DNA of 64,000 bases from Modestobacter sp. VKM Ac-2985 (lineage in GTDB: Bacteria > Actinomycetota > Actinomycetes > Mycobacteriales > Geodermatophilaceae). Both the position numbers and the translations under genes were made by a program. Location of the stretch: positions 62,001-126,000 of the forward strand of contig NZ_JAPVBI010000001.1 of the NCBI RefSeq assembly GCF_026967925.1. Reading direction: 5' to 3'. The notes below the pieces were generated by a model. It was not told the DNA's origin. It saw nothing but the letters and a program-made list of their open reading frames with translations, and ran no database searches. How positions within the stretch are numbered: position 1 is the first letter of the stretch; each line of letters starts with the position of its first letter. Of the stretch, positions 23,772 through 37,786 are shown one piece after another.

Positions 23772-25546
23772 GACGCGACCTCCGCGCCGTCGTCGAACGC
23801 CCAGCCCGGCCGGCGCGGGGTCGTGCCGAGCACCTCCGCCACGAGGTCGTCGACCGAGGCGTCGGCCGGCAGCGGACCGGACCGTGCGGTGGGTGCGGCG
23901 GGCTGCTGCGCCCCACCGGATGCCCGCACCCGGTTGCGGCCGCCCCGCTTGGCGCCGAACAGGTTCAGGTCGGCCCGGTCGAACAGCTCCCGCCAGGACT
24001 GCGGTCCCGGGGCGCCGGCCGACCCGGTGGTGGCCACGCCGATGCTGACGGTCACCGGTGCGGGCATCTGCAGGTCGCCCCACTCGGCGCAGGCCACGGC
24101 GCTGCGCAGCCGTTCCGTCGCGACCAGGGCCTGCGCCTCGGTGGTGTTCGGCAGCACGACCACGAACTCGTCGCCGGCCCAGCGGAAGACCTCGTCGCCG
24201 GTGCGGCTGTGCTGACGGAGGAGCTCGGCGACCCGGCGCAGCACCGCGTCGCCGTGCAGGTGCGAGTTCTGGTCGTTGACGGACTTGAAGCCGTCGACGT
24301 CCACGACGGCCAGTGACACCGGCTCACCGTCCAGCGGCAGCTCGGCCAGCCGCCGCTCGGCGCTGCGCCGGTTGCCCAGGCCGGTCAGGGTGTCCTCGAG
24401 AGCATGCCGACGGAGCACGGCGGTCTGCCGCTCCGCCTCGCGCAACCGGCTGCGGCGCACGAACATCTCCGCCCAGAGCTCACGCCCACGCCGGTGCGCC
24501 CGGGTGGTCTCGGCCCGGTAGGCCTCCAGCCAGTGCAGCGCCTCGGTCGTCGACCCCAGCGCCGCGGTGGTCTGCCCCAGCTCCAGCAGGCACTGCCGGT
24601 ACCGGCGGCGGTCGTTGACGGCGGCGAAGGCGCCGGAGGCGTCCACCAGCAGGCCGACGGCCTCCTCGCCCGCACCGCGGTCGGCGCCGGGCTCGACGGC
24701 GCACGACCGGCTCAGCAGCCTGGCCAGGACCAGGTCGGCGTACCCGACCAGCCACGTCCCGCCGTCGCCGGCGGCCAGGTGCCGGCGCACGCGGCGCAGC
24801 GGCGGCAGGGCGTCGTCGAGCTGACCGGCCAGGGTCAGGGCCCAGGCCTGGACGACGTCGAGCAGGTCGGCGTCGGCGTCGCTCGGCTCCCACGGCAGCG
24901 CGCGGGCGCTGGTCGCACACTCCAGCGCGGCCTGGGCCAGCTCCTCCGAGCGGTCGGCCTGGCCACGCCGGTGCACCGTCTGGGCGAGCTCGGCGTGCTG
25001 CTGGGCGCACAGCCGGAGCAGCTGCCACTGGTCGCCGGGGTCGGGGAGGGCTGCGGCGACCCGCGCGCCGCGGAGCGACTGGGCCACGGCGAGTTCCTCG
25101 AGGTCCAGCCGGGTCAGCGCGAGGGACAGCCAGTGGTGGGCCTGGTGCAGCGGACGGCTGGGCGGCTCACCGGACAGCTGGTCGGCGAGCAGGCTGGCGT
25201 CCACGGCCAGGTGCATCGCCGCGTCGAACCGGTCGGCGGCCACCTCCAGGTGCGCCAGGTAGGCCAGCGTCAGGGCGTGCTCGGCGGACGGAGGGCACTC
25301 CGCGAGCGCGGCCCGGGCGACCCCCACGGCGTCCGCAGCACCGTCCAGGTCGGCGTCGAAGAGGGCGGCGCGCGCGGTGAAGGCGGCCGACCACGCGTCC
25401 CAGCAGGGGTCGCCGGTGGCGCTCAGGTCGTCCGCGGCCCGGGCGAACTCGTCGGCGAACACCCGGGCGTCCTCGGCGGCGCTGGCGGTCAGCAGCCGCC
25501 AGCGGGCGGTCTGCAGCCGCTCGTCGGCGGGGAGCCCTGGGTTCAC
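23768..25546 (-). CDS. TPR-like / GGDEF diguanylate cyclase
   Basis: A ~592-residue soluble protein with a TPR-like helical N-terminal half (about 1-390) and a C-terminal GGDEF domain that makes c-di-GMP. The active site is RWAGDEFVVVL, preceded at the canonical spacing by the inhibitory site RTGD (RxxD). ALEDTLTGLGNRR and SIGVATTG mark the domain ends. About 55 residues follow the domain. GTG 25546 has GGAGGG four nt upstream. GTG 25558 is an alternative 12 bp earlier. Its stop overlaps the start of the GGDEF-LarB gene, and the two proteins share the same N-terminal plan, so they look like tandem paralogues that are translated together. Confidence 0.88.
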   Translation of the reverse strand: MNPGLPADERLQTARWRLLTASAAEDARVFADEFARAADDLSATGDPCWDAWSAAFTARAALFDADLDGAADAVGVARAALAECPPSAEHALTLAYLAHLEVAADRFDAAMHLAVDASLLADQLSGEPPSRPLHQAHHWLSLALTRLDLEELAVAQSLRGARVAAALPDPGDQWQLLRLCAQQHAELAQTVHRRGQADRSEELAQAALECATSARALPWEPSDADADLLDVVQAWALTLAGQLDDALPPLRRVRRHLAAGDGGTWLVGYADLVLARLLSRSCAVEPGADRGAGEEAVGLLVDASGAFAAVNDRRRYRQCLLELGQTTAALGSTTEALHWLEAYRAETTRAHRRGRELWAEMFVRRSRLREAERQTAVLRRHALEDTLTGLGNRRSAERRLAELPLDGEPVSLAVVDVDGFKSVNDQNSHLHGDAVLRRVAELLRQHSRTGDEVFRWAGDEFVVVLPNTTEAQALVATERLRSAVACAEWGDLQMPAPVTVSIGVATTGSAGAPGPQSWRELFDRADLNLFGAKRGGRNRVRASGGAQQPAAPTARSGPLPADASVDDLVAEVLGTTPRRPGWAFDDGAEVAS

Positions 25547-25659
25547 GCGTCCCTCCACTCAGCTGTCGGGGCACGCGAGGTGCGCGTGTCCGGCCGGTGA
25601 CGAGGCAGCTCCCCCCGTACCGGGGACCCGACGGGAGTCGGGGTCCGATACGTCCGCAC

Positions 25660-25665
25660 TACCCT
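25660..25665 (+). promoter_or_regulatory. -10 box of pheA
   Basis: TACCCT, then 6 nt, then ATG at 25672. Confidence 0.6.
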
Positions 25666-25671
25666 CGCCGG

Positions 25672-26625
25672 ATGCCGACTGCACCACGCAGCACAGCCCC
25701 GACGGAGTTCGCCTATCTGGGTCCCGAGGGTACCTTCGCCGAGGCCGCGCTCGGCACGGTCACCGGGGCGCTGGGAGCGGTCGGCACCCGACCGGAGGCC
25801 AGCGTGGCGGCCACGCTGACGGCCGTCCGGACCGGGGGGTGCGCAGCCGCCCTGGTGCCGCTGGAGAACTCCGTCGAGGGCTCCGTGCCGGCCACGATGG
25901 ACGGGCTGGTGGCCGGCGACCCGCTGGTGGTCACCCGCGAGGTCTTCCTCGAGGTGGCCTTCGTGCTCGCCGTCCGCCCGGGGAGCGCCGCCGCCGACGT
26001 GCGCACCGTGGCCAGCCACCCGCATGCGCTGGCCCAGTGCCGCAGCCGGCTCGCCGAGTCCCTGCCGGGGGCCGACGTCGTCCCGGCCGCCTCCACGGCC
26101 GACGCCGCCCGTCGGGTCGCCGAGGGCGAGTTCGACGCCGCGGTCTGCGCGGCGATCGCCGCTGACCGCTACGGCCTGGACACGCTCGTCGCCGACCTGG
26201 CCGACCACCCCGGCGCCGTGACCCGCTTCGTCCTGGTGGAGCCGCCCGGTGGGCTGCCGGCCCCGACGGGGGCGGACAAGACCACGATCTGGGCCGTGGT
26301 GCACGACCGCACCGGTGCGCTGCTGGACCTGTTGGCGGAGTTCGCGGTGCGGGGCATCAGCCTGGCCCGCATCGAGTCCCGGCCGACCCGCGAGCGGCTC
26401 GGCGTCTACTCCTTCTCCATCGACGTCGAGGGCCACGTGACCGACCGGCGGGTGGGCGACGCACTGGCGGCGCTGCACCGGATCTGCGCCGAGGTGCGCT
26501 TCCTCGGCTCCTACCCCCGGGCCGACGACCAGCCGGGCAAGCCGGTGGAGGAACGGGTGGGCGACCAGGCCTTCGCCGCGGCGGAGGAGTGGGTGGCCCG
26601 AGTGCGCGCCGGGACGGCGGTCTGA
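25672..26625 (+). CDS. pheA: Prephenate dehydratase
   Basis: The enzyme converts prephenate to phenylpyruvate in phenylalanine synthesis. The 317-residue protein has the catalytic domain (FAYLGPEGTFAEAAL, PLENSVEGSV, and the VTRFVLV motif with its catalytic Thr-Arg-Phe) followed by a C-terminal ACT domain (about 205-280) with GALLDLLAEFAVRGISLARI and the phenylalanine-binding ESRP. No chorismate mutase domain is fused. The ATG is fixed by the leaderless -10 box. Feedback inhibition by phenylalanine through the ACT domain is expected from the family. Confidence 0.95.
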   Translation: MPTAPRSTAPTEFAYLGPEGTFAEAALGTVTGALGAVGTRPEASVAATLTAVRTGGCAAALVPLENSVEGSVPATMDGLVAGDPLVVTREVFLEVAFVLAVRPGSAAADVRTVASHPHALAQCRSRLAESLPGADVVPAASTADAARRVAEGEFDAAVCAAIAADRYGLDTLVADLADHPGAVTRFVLVEPPGGLPAPTGADKTTIWAVVHDRTGALLDLLAEFAVRGISLARIESRPTRERLGVYSFSIDVEGHVTDRRVGDALAALHRICAEVRFLGSYPRADDQPGKPVEERVGDQAFAAAEEWVARVRAGTAV

Positions 26626-26730
26626 CCGTCGTGCCGACCCCGTCCTCATGATCACAGAGTGTGCCCTCTCGGGCACCCGCTGCACATCGTTGAGCGGGAC
26701 CGTCTCGTCACATGCGCCCCGGGGCAGGGC

Positions 26731-26761
26731 TTGCGCTGGAGTCCACTCCAGCTCCTAGCGT
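26731..26761 (+). promoter_or_regulatory. MerR-type promoter of the alcohol dehydrogenase gene
   Basis: TTGCGC (26731-26736) and TAGCGT (26756-26761) are separated by 19 bp, the overlong spacer of MerR-activated promoters. The spacer carries the perfect dyad CTGGAGT-CC-ACTCCAG (26736-26751). The ATG follows 7 nt after the -10. The MerR gene directly downstream of the dehydrogenase is the likely activator. Confidence 0.85.
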
Positions 26762-26768
26762 CCCCGGC

Positions 26769-27797
26769 ATGAGAGCAGTCACCGGCTTCGCCGCGTACGG
26801 CCCGCACGAGCCGCTGCGGCCGATCGAGTTCACCCGCCGGGAGCTGCGGTCCGACGACGTCGCCGTCCGGGTCACCCACGTCGGCGTCTGCCACAGCGAC
26901 CTGCACGCCATCGAGTCGCTCGCGGCCGGGGCCCCACCGCTGGTGCCCGGCCACGAGTTCACCGGCGAGGTGACCGCGGTCGGGGCCGAGGTCACCCGCT
27001 TCCGGGTCGGCGACCCGGTCGCCGTGGGCAACATCGTCGACTCGTGCGGGCGGTGCGCCAGCTGCCTCGCCCACCGGGAGCCGTACTGCCGGGAGTTCCC
27101 CACCACGACCTACGGCGGACGCGACCTGCGCGACGGCAGCCCGACCCAGGGCGCGTACTCGACCGAGTACGTGGCCCGTGACGCCTTCGTCTACGCCCTC
27201 CCCGCCGGGCTCGACCCGGCCGCGGTGGCCCCGCTGATGTGCGCGGGCGTCACCACCTGGGCGCCGCTGCGGCGCGCCGGGGTCGGCCCCGAGACGGAGG
27301 TCGGGGTCGTCGGCCTCGGCGGGCTGGGCCACCTCGCGGTGCGGTTCGCCGTCGCGCTGGGCGCCCGGGTCACCGTCTTCACCACCTCGGCGGCCAAGGA
27401 GGCCGACGCCCGCGCCCTGGGCGCCGACGACGTCGTCGTCTCCACCGACCCCGGGGCGATGGCCGCCGTCGCCGGCCGGCTGGACCTCGTGCTGGACACC
27501 GCCTCCGCCGCGCACGACCTCGCGCCGTACCTGGGGGCGCTCCGGCTGGACGGGACGCTGTGCGTCCTCGGCCTCCCCGAGCAGTACGTGGTGTCGCCGA
27601 TGAGCCTGCTCGGCCGCACGCTCACCGTCTCCGGCTCCGCGGGCACCGTGGAGACCCAGGAGATGCTGGATTTCTGCGGCGCGCACGGCCTCACCGCCGA
27701 CGTCGAGGTGCTGCCGCTCGAGCAGGTGGACACGGCGTTGGCTCGGTTGGCCGAGGGTGACGTCCGGTACCGCTTCGTGCTGGCGGTGACGGCCTAG
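26769..27797 (+). CDS. Zinc-dependent alcohol dehydrogenase (CAD/YahK-like)
   Basis: A 342-residue medium-chain dehydrogenase/reductase that should interconvert aldehydes and alcohols with NAD(P)H. The catalytic zinc ligands are visible in GVCHSDLHAIE and PGHEFTGEV, and the structural zinc cysteines in SCGRCASCLAHREPYC. The nucleotide fold is GVVGLGGLGHLAVRFA. Sequence style is that of the cinnamyl-alcohol-dehydrogenase/YahK group, which often prefers NADPH. It is transcribed from a MerR-type promoter with its regulator next in line, as in aldehyde-responsive adhA-adhR systems. The inducing signal is inferred. Confidence 0.92.
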   Translation: MRAVTGFAAYGPHEPLRPIEFTRRELRSDDVAVRVTHVGVCHSDLHAIESLAAGAPPLVPGHEFTGEVTAVGAEVTRFRVGDPVAVGNIVDSCGRCASCLAHREPYCREFPTTTYGGRDLRDGSPTQGAYSTEYVARDAFVYALPAGLDPAAVAPLMCAGVTTWAPLRRAGVGPETEVGVVGLGGLGHLAVRFAVALGARVTVFTTSAAKEADARALGADDVVVSTDPGAMAAVAGRLDLVLDTASAAHDLAPYLGALRLDGTLCVLGLPEQYVVSPMSLLGRTLTVSGSAGTVETQEMLDFCGAHGLTADVEVLPLEQVDTALARLAEGDVRYRFVLAVTA

Positions 27798-27800
27798 CGT
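27795..27800 (+). promoter_or_regulatory. Possible internal -10 box of the MerR gene
   Basis: TAGCGT, whose first three bases are the stop codon of the dehydrogenase, lies 7 nt before ATG 27808. It matches the leaderless pattern and would allow the regulator to be made on its own. Confidence 0.4.
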
Positions 27801-27807
27801 GAGGCCC

Positions 27808-28302
27808 ATGGACCGCGACGCCCTCGGCATCCGGCAGGTCTCCGAGGAGACCGGGCTGAGCATCGACACGCTCCGCTGGTACGAGCGCGAGGGGCTGCTC
27901 CCGCTGGTGGAGCGGACCGCCGACGGACGACGGCGCTACCCGCCGGGCGCGCTGCGGTTCATCCGGCTCGTCCAGGCGCTGCGCCGCACCGGCATGCCGG
28001 TGGCCGACGTGCGGCGGTTCATCGAGCTGGGCGGTGGCGAGCTGGCCCACCACCCAGAGCGGATGGTGTTGCTGGAGCGGCAGTGTGCGGCGATCGAGCA
28101 GCGGATGGTCGAGCTGCAGGACGACCTGGCGGTGGTGCGCGCGAAGATCGCGGCCTACCGGGGACTGATCGCCCGCGGCCTGGACTGCGAGGACGAGCTG
28201 TCCGAGGACCTCGTCGACCAGCTGCGCACCGACGAGCTGCTGGCCGGGACGCTGCCCCCGGCCCCGTCGGTGGGGGCCGAGGGGGTCCTCCGTCAGAGGT
28301 AG
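27808..28302 (+). CDS. MerR family transcriptional regulator
   Basis: A 164-residue regulator with an N-terminal MerR helix-turn-helix and wing (GIRQVSEETGLSIDTLRWYE, then REGLLP and GRRRYPPGALRFI) and a long coiled-coil dimerisation helix (about 80-125). Two cysteines (LERQCAAIE and LDCEDEL) could be sensing thiols, as in the NmlR/AdhR branch, but that is speculative. It lies 10 bp after the dehydrogenase gene and is the natural activator of the 19-bp-spacer promoter. Its 3' end overlaps the convergent GroES-like gene by 10 bp. Confidence 0.88.
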   Translation: MDRDALGIRQVSEETGLSIDTLRWYEREGLLPLVERTADGRRRYPPGALRFIRLVQALRRTGMPVADVRRFIELGGGELAHHPERMVLLERQCAAIEQRMVELQDDLAVVRAKIAAYRGLIARGLDCEDELSEDLVDQLRTDELLAGTLPPAPSVGAEGVLRQR

Positions 28303-28628
28303 AGGCCGGTGGACTCCTCGATCCGCTCGGCGGCGACGGCGTGCACGTCGCGCTCGCGCAGGATGATCAGGTCCTCGCCGTGCACCTCGACCTCGTGCTG
28401 GTCCTCGGGGGAGAACAGCACCTGGTCGCCGACCTTGACCTGCCGCACGCTCGGGCCGACTCCCTTCGCCTCGCCCCAGACCAGCCGCTTGGCGACCTGG
28501 GCGGTCGCCGGGATCAGGATGCCGCCGCTGGACCGGCGGTCGCCGTCCTCCTTGCGGAGGGAGACCAGCAGCCGGTCGTGCAGCATCTTGATCGGCAGTC
28601 CGCCGGTGTTCGCGTCGTCCTCGGGCAC
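28293..28628 (-). CDS. GroES-like co-chaperonin
   Basis: A 111-residue protein of the Cpn10 family. The fold is visible as MLHDRLLVSLRKE, the mobile-loop region RRSSGGILIPATAQ, and GDQVLFSPEDQHEVEVHGEDLIILRERDVHA. It is longer at the N-terminus than housekeeping GroES, carries an unusual GEAKGVGPSVRQVKVG segment, and has no groEL beside it, so it is probably a second, divergent GroES. GTG 28628 lies 8 nt after TAGCGT on the minus strand. Confidence 0.85.
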   Translation of the reverse strand: MPEDDANTGGLPIKMLHDRLLVSLRKEDGDRRSSGGILIPATAQVAKRLVWGEAKGVGPSVRQVKVGDQVLFSPEDQHEVEVHGEDLIILRERDVHAVAAERIEESTGLYL

Positions 28629-28636
28629 GTCATCGA

Positions 28637-28642
28637 ACGCTA
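28637..28642 (-). promoter_or_regulatory. -10 box of the GroES-like gene
   Basis: TAGCGT, then 8 nt, then GTG at 28628. Confidence 0.55.
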
Positions 28643-28664
28643 CCCCTCGGTGTTGCCCCTGACC

Positions 28665-28720
28665 GGCCCCCTTGCAGGGGCCCGCCCCGAGCCCGCGAGG
28701 GGTGGGGGGCAAGGGGGTCC
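28665..28720 (+). repeat. Covarying stem repeat, copy B
   Basis: GGCCCCCTTGC faces GCAAGGGGGTC, giving all 11 outer pairs (one G-T). The conserved core CCCGCCCCGAGCCCGCGAG lies between. The element abuts the stop codon of the minus-strand zincin gene and probably terminates it. Confidence 0.85.
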
Positions 28721-29068
28721 TCACGCCCAGCCGAGGGCGTGCAGCTTCTCCTCGTCGATGCCGAAGTGGTGGGCGATCTCGTGGACGACGGTGATCGTGA
28801 CCTCCTCGGCCACCTGCTCCTCGTCCGCGCAGATGTCGCAGATCGCCTCGCGGTAGATCATGATCCGGTCCGGCAGCGCCCCGGAGTGGTCCCAGCCGCG
28901 CTCGGTGAGCGCGTAGCCCTCGTAGATCCCCAGCAGGTCCGGCTCCTCGGGGTTCCGGTCCTCGACCAGCACGACGACGTTGTCCAGCAACGCCATCAGC
29001 TCCTCGGGCACCTCGTCCAGGGCGTCGGCGACGAGCTCCTCGAAGCGGCGGAGCGGGATCGCGTCCAT
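28721..29068 (-). CDS. Zincin-like metallopeptidase family protein
   Basis: A 115-residue single-domain protein with the zinc-metallopeptidase motif HEIAHHFGI near residue 97. The preceding segments (MALLDNVVVLVEDRN, LLGIYEGYALTER, LPDRIMIYREAICDIC) are typical of the small actinobacterial metallopeptidase family (DUF1025-type). ATG 29068 starts 10 nt after the guaB1 stop, so it is probably the second gene of that transcript. Substrate unknown. Repeat copy B follows its stop directly. Confidence 0.87.
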   Translation of the reverse strand: MDAIPLRRFEELVADALDEVPEELMALLDNVVVLVEDRNPEEPDLLGIYEGYALTERGWDHSGALPDRIMIYREAICDICADEEQVAEEVTITVVHEIAHHFGIDEEKLHALGWA

Positions 29069-29078
29069 CAGCGCCGGA

Positions 29079-31521
<2,443 letters not shown>

Positions 31522-31525
31522 GCCG

Positions 31526-31900
31526 GTGCGGCGCACGGCCGGCCGTGGCTGGTGCGGCCGGACCCTCCTCGCCGGCGCCGCGCTGGCGCTCCTCACCGGC
31601 GTCAGCGGGTGCGGCACCGGTACCGGGACCGCCACGGCGGGCACCGAGGCCGCGCCGTCGGGCACCCCGGCGGACGCGACCACCCGGCGGATCGCCGAGG
31701 TGGAGTTCCTCCGCCAGTGCACGATCGACTCGATGAGCTTCGTCGAGGAGGCCGGCATCACCACCGACCTCGACGACCGCCTCGCCGCGGCCGGGTTCAC
31801 GCATCAGCGGTGGAAGGAGTGGCACGACGCGCTGGCCGACTCCCCGGCGCTGGTCGAGCAGTTCGCCGAGTTCAGCGCAGCGGGCTGCCCCGCGGGCTGA
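31526..31900 (+). CDS. Small lipoprotein, unknown
   Basis: A 124-residue predicted lipoprotein with a basic N-terminus, a hydrophobic stretch and lipobox GVSGC (Cys near residue 29). A Thr/Ala-rich spacer and a helical C-terminal domain with two further cysteines (FLRQCTIDSM and SAAGCPAG) follow, which could form a disulfide. GTG 31526 starts 4 nt past the upstream stop. I recognise no family. Confidence 0.65.
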   Translation: MRRTAGRGWCGRTLLAGAALALLTGVSGCGTGTGTATAGTEAAPSGTPADATTRRIAEVEFLRQCTIDSMSFVEEAGITTDLDDRLAAAGFTHQRWKEWHDALADSPALVEQFAEFSAAGCPAG

Positions 31901-31906
31901 CCGGGG

Positions 31907-33403
31907 TCAGGACCGGACGCGGGTCAGCTGGTCACCGGCGGCCTGCTGCCCGCCGGCGTCCGCCGGCGCGTCGGGCAACGGGGTGCCGCCGACGAAGCCG
32001 ACCCGGGGCATCGCCGTCCACACCGGGGCCCGGCGAGTGAGGGCAGCGGCCAGGCCGCGCAGCCGGAACCAGGCGTGCACCTGGCGGTAGCCCACGTTCT
32101 CCAGCACCCCGGCGGCCAGCAGGGCGAGCAGGTCCCGGCCCCGGCGGTAGCGGTGGAAGGTGAACTCCTCGACCGCGATCGTGGTCGTCGACAGCAGCGT
32201 CCCCAGCGCCAGCGCCAGACCGACCATCAGCAGCGCCGTGCCCACGTCCAGCAGGCCCAGGCCCGCCGACAGGACCACCGAGGCCAGCCCCACGACCTCG
32301 ACCACCGGGCCGAGCAGCTCGAAGAGCAGGAAGAACGGCAGCGCGACGGTCCCCACGACGCCGTAGCGGGGGTTGCCCATCATCCGGCGGTGCTTCCACA
32401 GCAGCTGCCCCAGGCCGTGCGCCCAGCGCTTGCGCTGCCGGCCCAGCACCTGCCACGTCTCGGGCACCTCGGTCCAGCAGACGGGCTCGGGCACGAAGAC
32501 GACGCGGTGCGGACGGCGCTCGCGGCGCAGCTTCTCCTGCAGGGTGACGACCAGCTCGGCATCCTCGGCCAGCGACCGCGGGTCCAGGCCGCCGATCTCG
32601 ATCAGCAGGTCACGCCGGAACAGCCCGAAGGCCCCGGAGATGATCAGCAGTGCGTTGGCGTCGGCCCAGCCGGTGCGCCCCAGCAGGAACGAGCGCAGGT
32701 ACTCCACGGCCTGGATCCGCACCAGCCAGTTCCGCGACAGTCGCGGTTCCAGCACGGTGCCCCGGTCGGTGAGGGCCCCGTTGGCGGTCCGGATCACGCC
32801 ACCGGTGGCGACGACCTGGGTCGGGTCCTCCACGAACGGCCGTGCCACCCGCAGCAGGGCGTCGGACTCGAGCAGGGAGTCGCCGTCGAGCATGCACACG
32901 AGCGGGTACCGGGCGAGGTTGAGGGCGGCGTTGACGGCGTCGGACCGCCGCCCGACGCTGGTCTTGCGGATCACCGTCAGCGGGTCGCCGGTGGTGGCGC
33001 GGTGCACGGAGAGGACCTCGCCGTCCACCGGCAGCGCCGCCGTCGGGTGGGGGACCACCTCGCGGAGGGCGTACCGGTCGGCCACCAGCTGGAAGGTGCG
33101 GTCGGTCGAGCCGTCGTCCACCAGCACCACCTCCAGGGCGGGGTAGCGCTGCCCGAGCGCGGCGGCGAGGGTGTCCAGGACCCCGGCCTCCTCGTCGTGG
33201 GCGGGCACCAGCACCGAGACGGCGGGGGTCAGCGGGCTGGCGAAGATCTCGTCGTGCCCCTCGGCGCCCTTCCAGCGGCGGCCGGCCGCCACCCGCCGGG
33301 CACCGGCGAGCACGAGCAGCAGCATCGTGAGGTCGAGGACGACGACGTAGCCGAAGACGGTCCAGTTCAAGGCCAGGACGAGATCGGTGGCCAGCTCTCT
33401 CAT
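31907..33403 (-). CDS. Membrane processive glycosyltransferase (GT2)
   Basis: A 498-residue polysaccharide-synthase-type glycosyltransferase. There is one N-terminal membrane helix (about 8-30), a cytoplasmic GT-A domain with [11 protein letters not shown], the metal-binding MLDGDSLL, the EDAEL acceptor motif and QRKRWAHG (the Q-x-x-R-W hallmark of processive synthases such as BcsA and PgaC), then about three C-terminal helices. It probably makes and extrudes an exopolysaccharide, but the sugar cannot be told. Its ATG overlaps the HEAT gene stop as ATGA, so it is the third gene of the operon. Confidence 0.9.
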   Translation of the reverse strand: MRELATDLVLALNWTVFGYVVVLDLTMLLLVLAGARRVAAGRRWKGAEGHDEIFASPLTPAVSVLVPAHDEEAGVLDTLAAALGQRYPALEVVLVDDGSTDRTFQLVADRYALREVVPHPTAALPVDGEVLSVHRATTGDPLTVIRKTSVGRRSDAVNAALNLARYPLVCMLDGDSLLESDALLRVARPFVEDPTQVVATGGVIRTANGALTDRGTVLEPRLSRNWLVRIQAVEYLRSFLLGRTGWADANALLIISGAFGLFRRDLLIEIGGLDPRSLAEDAELVVTLQEKLRRERRPHRVVFVPEPVCWTEVPETWQVLGRQRKRWAHGLGQLLWKHRRMMGNPRYGVVGTVALPFFLLFELLGPVVEVVGLASVVLSAGLGLLDVGTALLMVGLALALGTLLSTTTIAVEEFTFHRYRRGRDLLALLAAGVLENVGYRQVHAWFRLRGLAAALTRRAPVWTAMPRVGFVGGTPLPDAPADAGGQQAAGDQLTRVRS

Positions 33404-34479
33404 CGGGGCGTCACCGGCCGGCGCCACTGCCGTGCGGTGGCGACCGCGTCCAGCGCGGACAGCGCGGCGCGGCCGGCCGGGCTGGTCCCGATGGCCAGCA
33501 CGCGGAGCCGGCCGCGGCCCTCGTCGCCGAGCGCGGCGAGGGCGTCGGCGCAGGCCGCCCGCACACCGGGGTCGGTGGCGTGCAACCCGGAGACGAGCGT
33601 GGGGATCCCGGTCGGGTCGCCGATCCGGCCGAGGGCCTCGGCGGCGACGCGCTGCAGTGCGGGCACCGGTCCGGTCGCGAGCAGCTGGGTGAGCTCCGCG
33701 GTGGCCAGCGGGGAGCCGATCCTGCCCAGCGCGGCGGCGGCGGCCCGCCGCACCTCGGTGGGCTGCCAGCGGTCCTGGAGCAGGGCCAGCAGGCCCGACG
33801 TGGCGAGGGGGTCGCCGTGCACGCCGAGCACCTCGGCGGCCAGCGCCCGGGCGGGTGGGCTGCCCTCGGTGAGGGCGGTGCGCAGCGCGGGCAGGACGGG
33901 GATGCCGAGGTCCAGCAGGGCCATGCCGACGACGCCGACCGGAAGGGCCCGCGGACCGGTCAGGGAGACCAGCAGCGGGGCCACCGACGCCGGGTCACCG
34001 GCCTTGCCGAGGGCGCGGGCAGCGGCGCTCCGGACGTCGGCCGACCGGTCGGTCAGGCACGCCGCCAGGGCCGGGGTGTGGTCGGTGGCGGCGGCCGAGC
34101 CCAGGAGCGTCGCGGCCCGTCCTCGCCGCCACGCGGCGCGTGCGGTGAGGTCGGCAGCGGCGCGGTCGACGACCCCGCGGGTGGCCAGCACCCGCTGCAG
34201 GACACGCCGGTCGCTGCCACGCAGCTGCGGCAGCAGGTCGAGCACGAGCTCGTCGAGGAGGGCGGGGGCGGAGGTGACGTGCGGGCCGGGCGCCGGGTCG
34301 TCCCCGTCGTCGTCCAGCAGCGCGTGCACGGTGGGCATGAGCTCGGCCCGGCGCCGGGCGTCGCGGGCCTGGGTGCGGGTCCGCTGCCGGTGCTGGAGCC
34401 CGACGGCGAGCAGCAGCACGACGACCAGCCCGGCCAGCACCATGCCCAGCACCAGGGCGACGCCGGCGGCGGTGGTCAC
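33400..34479 (-). CDS. Membrane-anchored HEAT-repeat protein
   Basis: A 359-residue protein with one N-terminal membrane helix (about 5-28) and a cytoplasmic solenoid of HEAT-type repeats, seen as recurring units such as [30 protein letters not shown] and [19 protein letters not shown] solenoids bind other proteins, so it may couple the response regulator to the glycosyltransferase. It overlaps both neighbours by 4 bp (GTGA at its start, ATGA at its end), which indicates tight translational coupling. Confidence 0.88.
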   Translation of the reverse strand: MTTAAGVALVLGMVLAGLVVVLLLAVGLQHRQRTRTQARDARRRAELMPTVHALLDDDGDDPAPGPHVTSAPALLDELVLDLLPQLRGSDRRVLQRVLATRGVVDRAAADLTARAAWRRGRAATLLGSAAATDHTPALAACLTDRSADVRSAAARALGKAGDPASVAPLLVSLTGPRALPVGVVGMALLDLGIPVLPALRTALTEGSPPARALAAEVLGVHGDPLATSGLLALLQDRWQPTEVRRAAAAALGRIGSPLATAELTQLLATGPVPALQRVAAEALGRIGDPTGIPTLVSGLHATDPGVRAACADALAALGDEGRGRLRVLAIGTSPAGRAALSALDAVATARQWRRPVTPR

Positions 34480-34862
34480 ACCGAGACGCTGCCCGCCGGC
34501 AGGGCGGCGGTGACCCGGCTGACCAGCTCCCGGGTGCTGAACGGCTTGGTGACGAAGTCGGTGGCGCCGGCGGCGAACCCGCGCTCCAGGTCCGGCTCCT
34601 GCGCCTTGGCGGTCAGCAGCAGGACCGGGGTGCCGGCCAGGGCGGGGTCCGGGTCCTCGCGCACGGCCCGGCAGACCTCCAGCCCGTTCATCCGCGGCAT
34701 CATCCAGTCGAGCACGACCAGGTCCGGACGGAGCTGCCGGATCGCGGCCAGGCCCGCCTCGCCGTCGGTCTCGACGGTGATGCGCAGGCCGAGCCGGCTC
34801 AGCCGGAAGGCCACGAGGTCGGCGATGACGGGGTCGTCGTCGACGACCAGGACGTGGGTCAT
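34476..34862 (-). CDS. Single-domain response regulator
   Basis: A 128-residue stand-alone receiver. The acidic pocket is [11 protein letters not shown], the phosphoacceptor Asp is in [15 protein letters not shown], and the switch residues are LLLTAKA and the lysine in FVTKPFS. With no output domain it must act by protein contact, most simply on the HEAT protein encoded next. The divergent hybrid kinase 121 bp away, which ends in an Hpt domain, is the natural phosphodonor. GGAGCCCC precedes the ATG. Confidence 0.92.
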   Translation of the reverse strand: MTHVLVVDDDPVIADLVAFRLSRLGLRITVETDGEAGLAAIRQLRPDLVVLDWMMPRMNGLEVCRAVREDPDPALAGTPVLLLTAKAQEPDLERGFAAGATDFVTKPFSTRELVSRVTAALPAGSVSV

Positions 34863-34983
34863 GGGGCTCCGATCAGAAGGAGGGGTGCGCCGCTCCATCG
34901 GCAGCTGCGCCGGTCGACTGAAGTCCGTCGCCGGGACCGCGCCCGGCCTCAAGGAGTGGGTCCCCCGGGCCGATCTCTGGGGG

Positions 34984-37773
<2,790 letters not shown>

Positions 37774-37786
37774 CCCGGAGCCCGCA

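Noticed and set aside
32075-34513. Long plus-strand open frame opposite the glycosyltransferase and HEAT genes
   Set aside because: Its translation is low-complexity His/Gln/Arg/Gly with no family features, and both genes on the other strand have clear domains.
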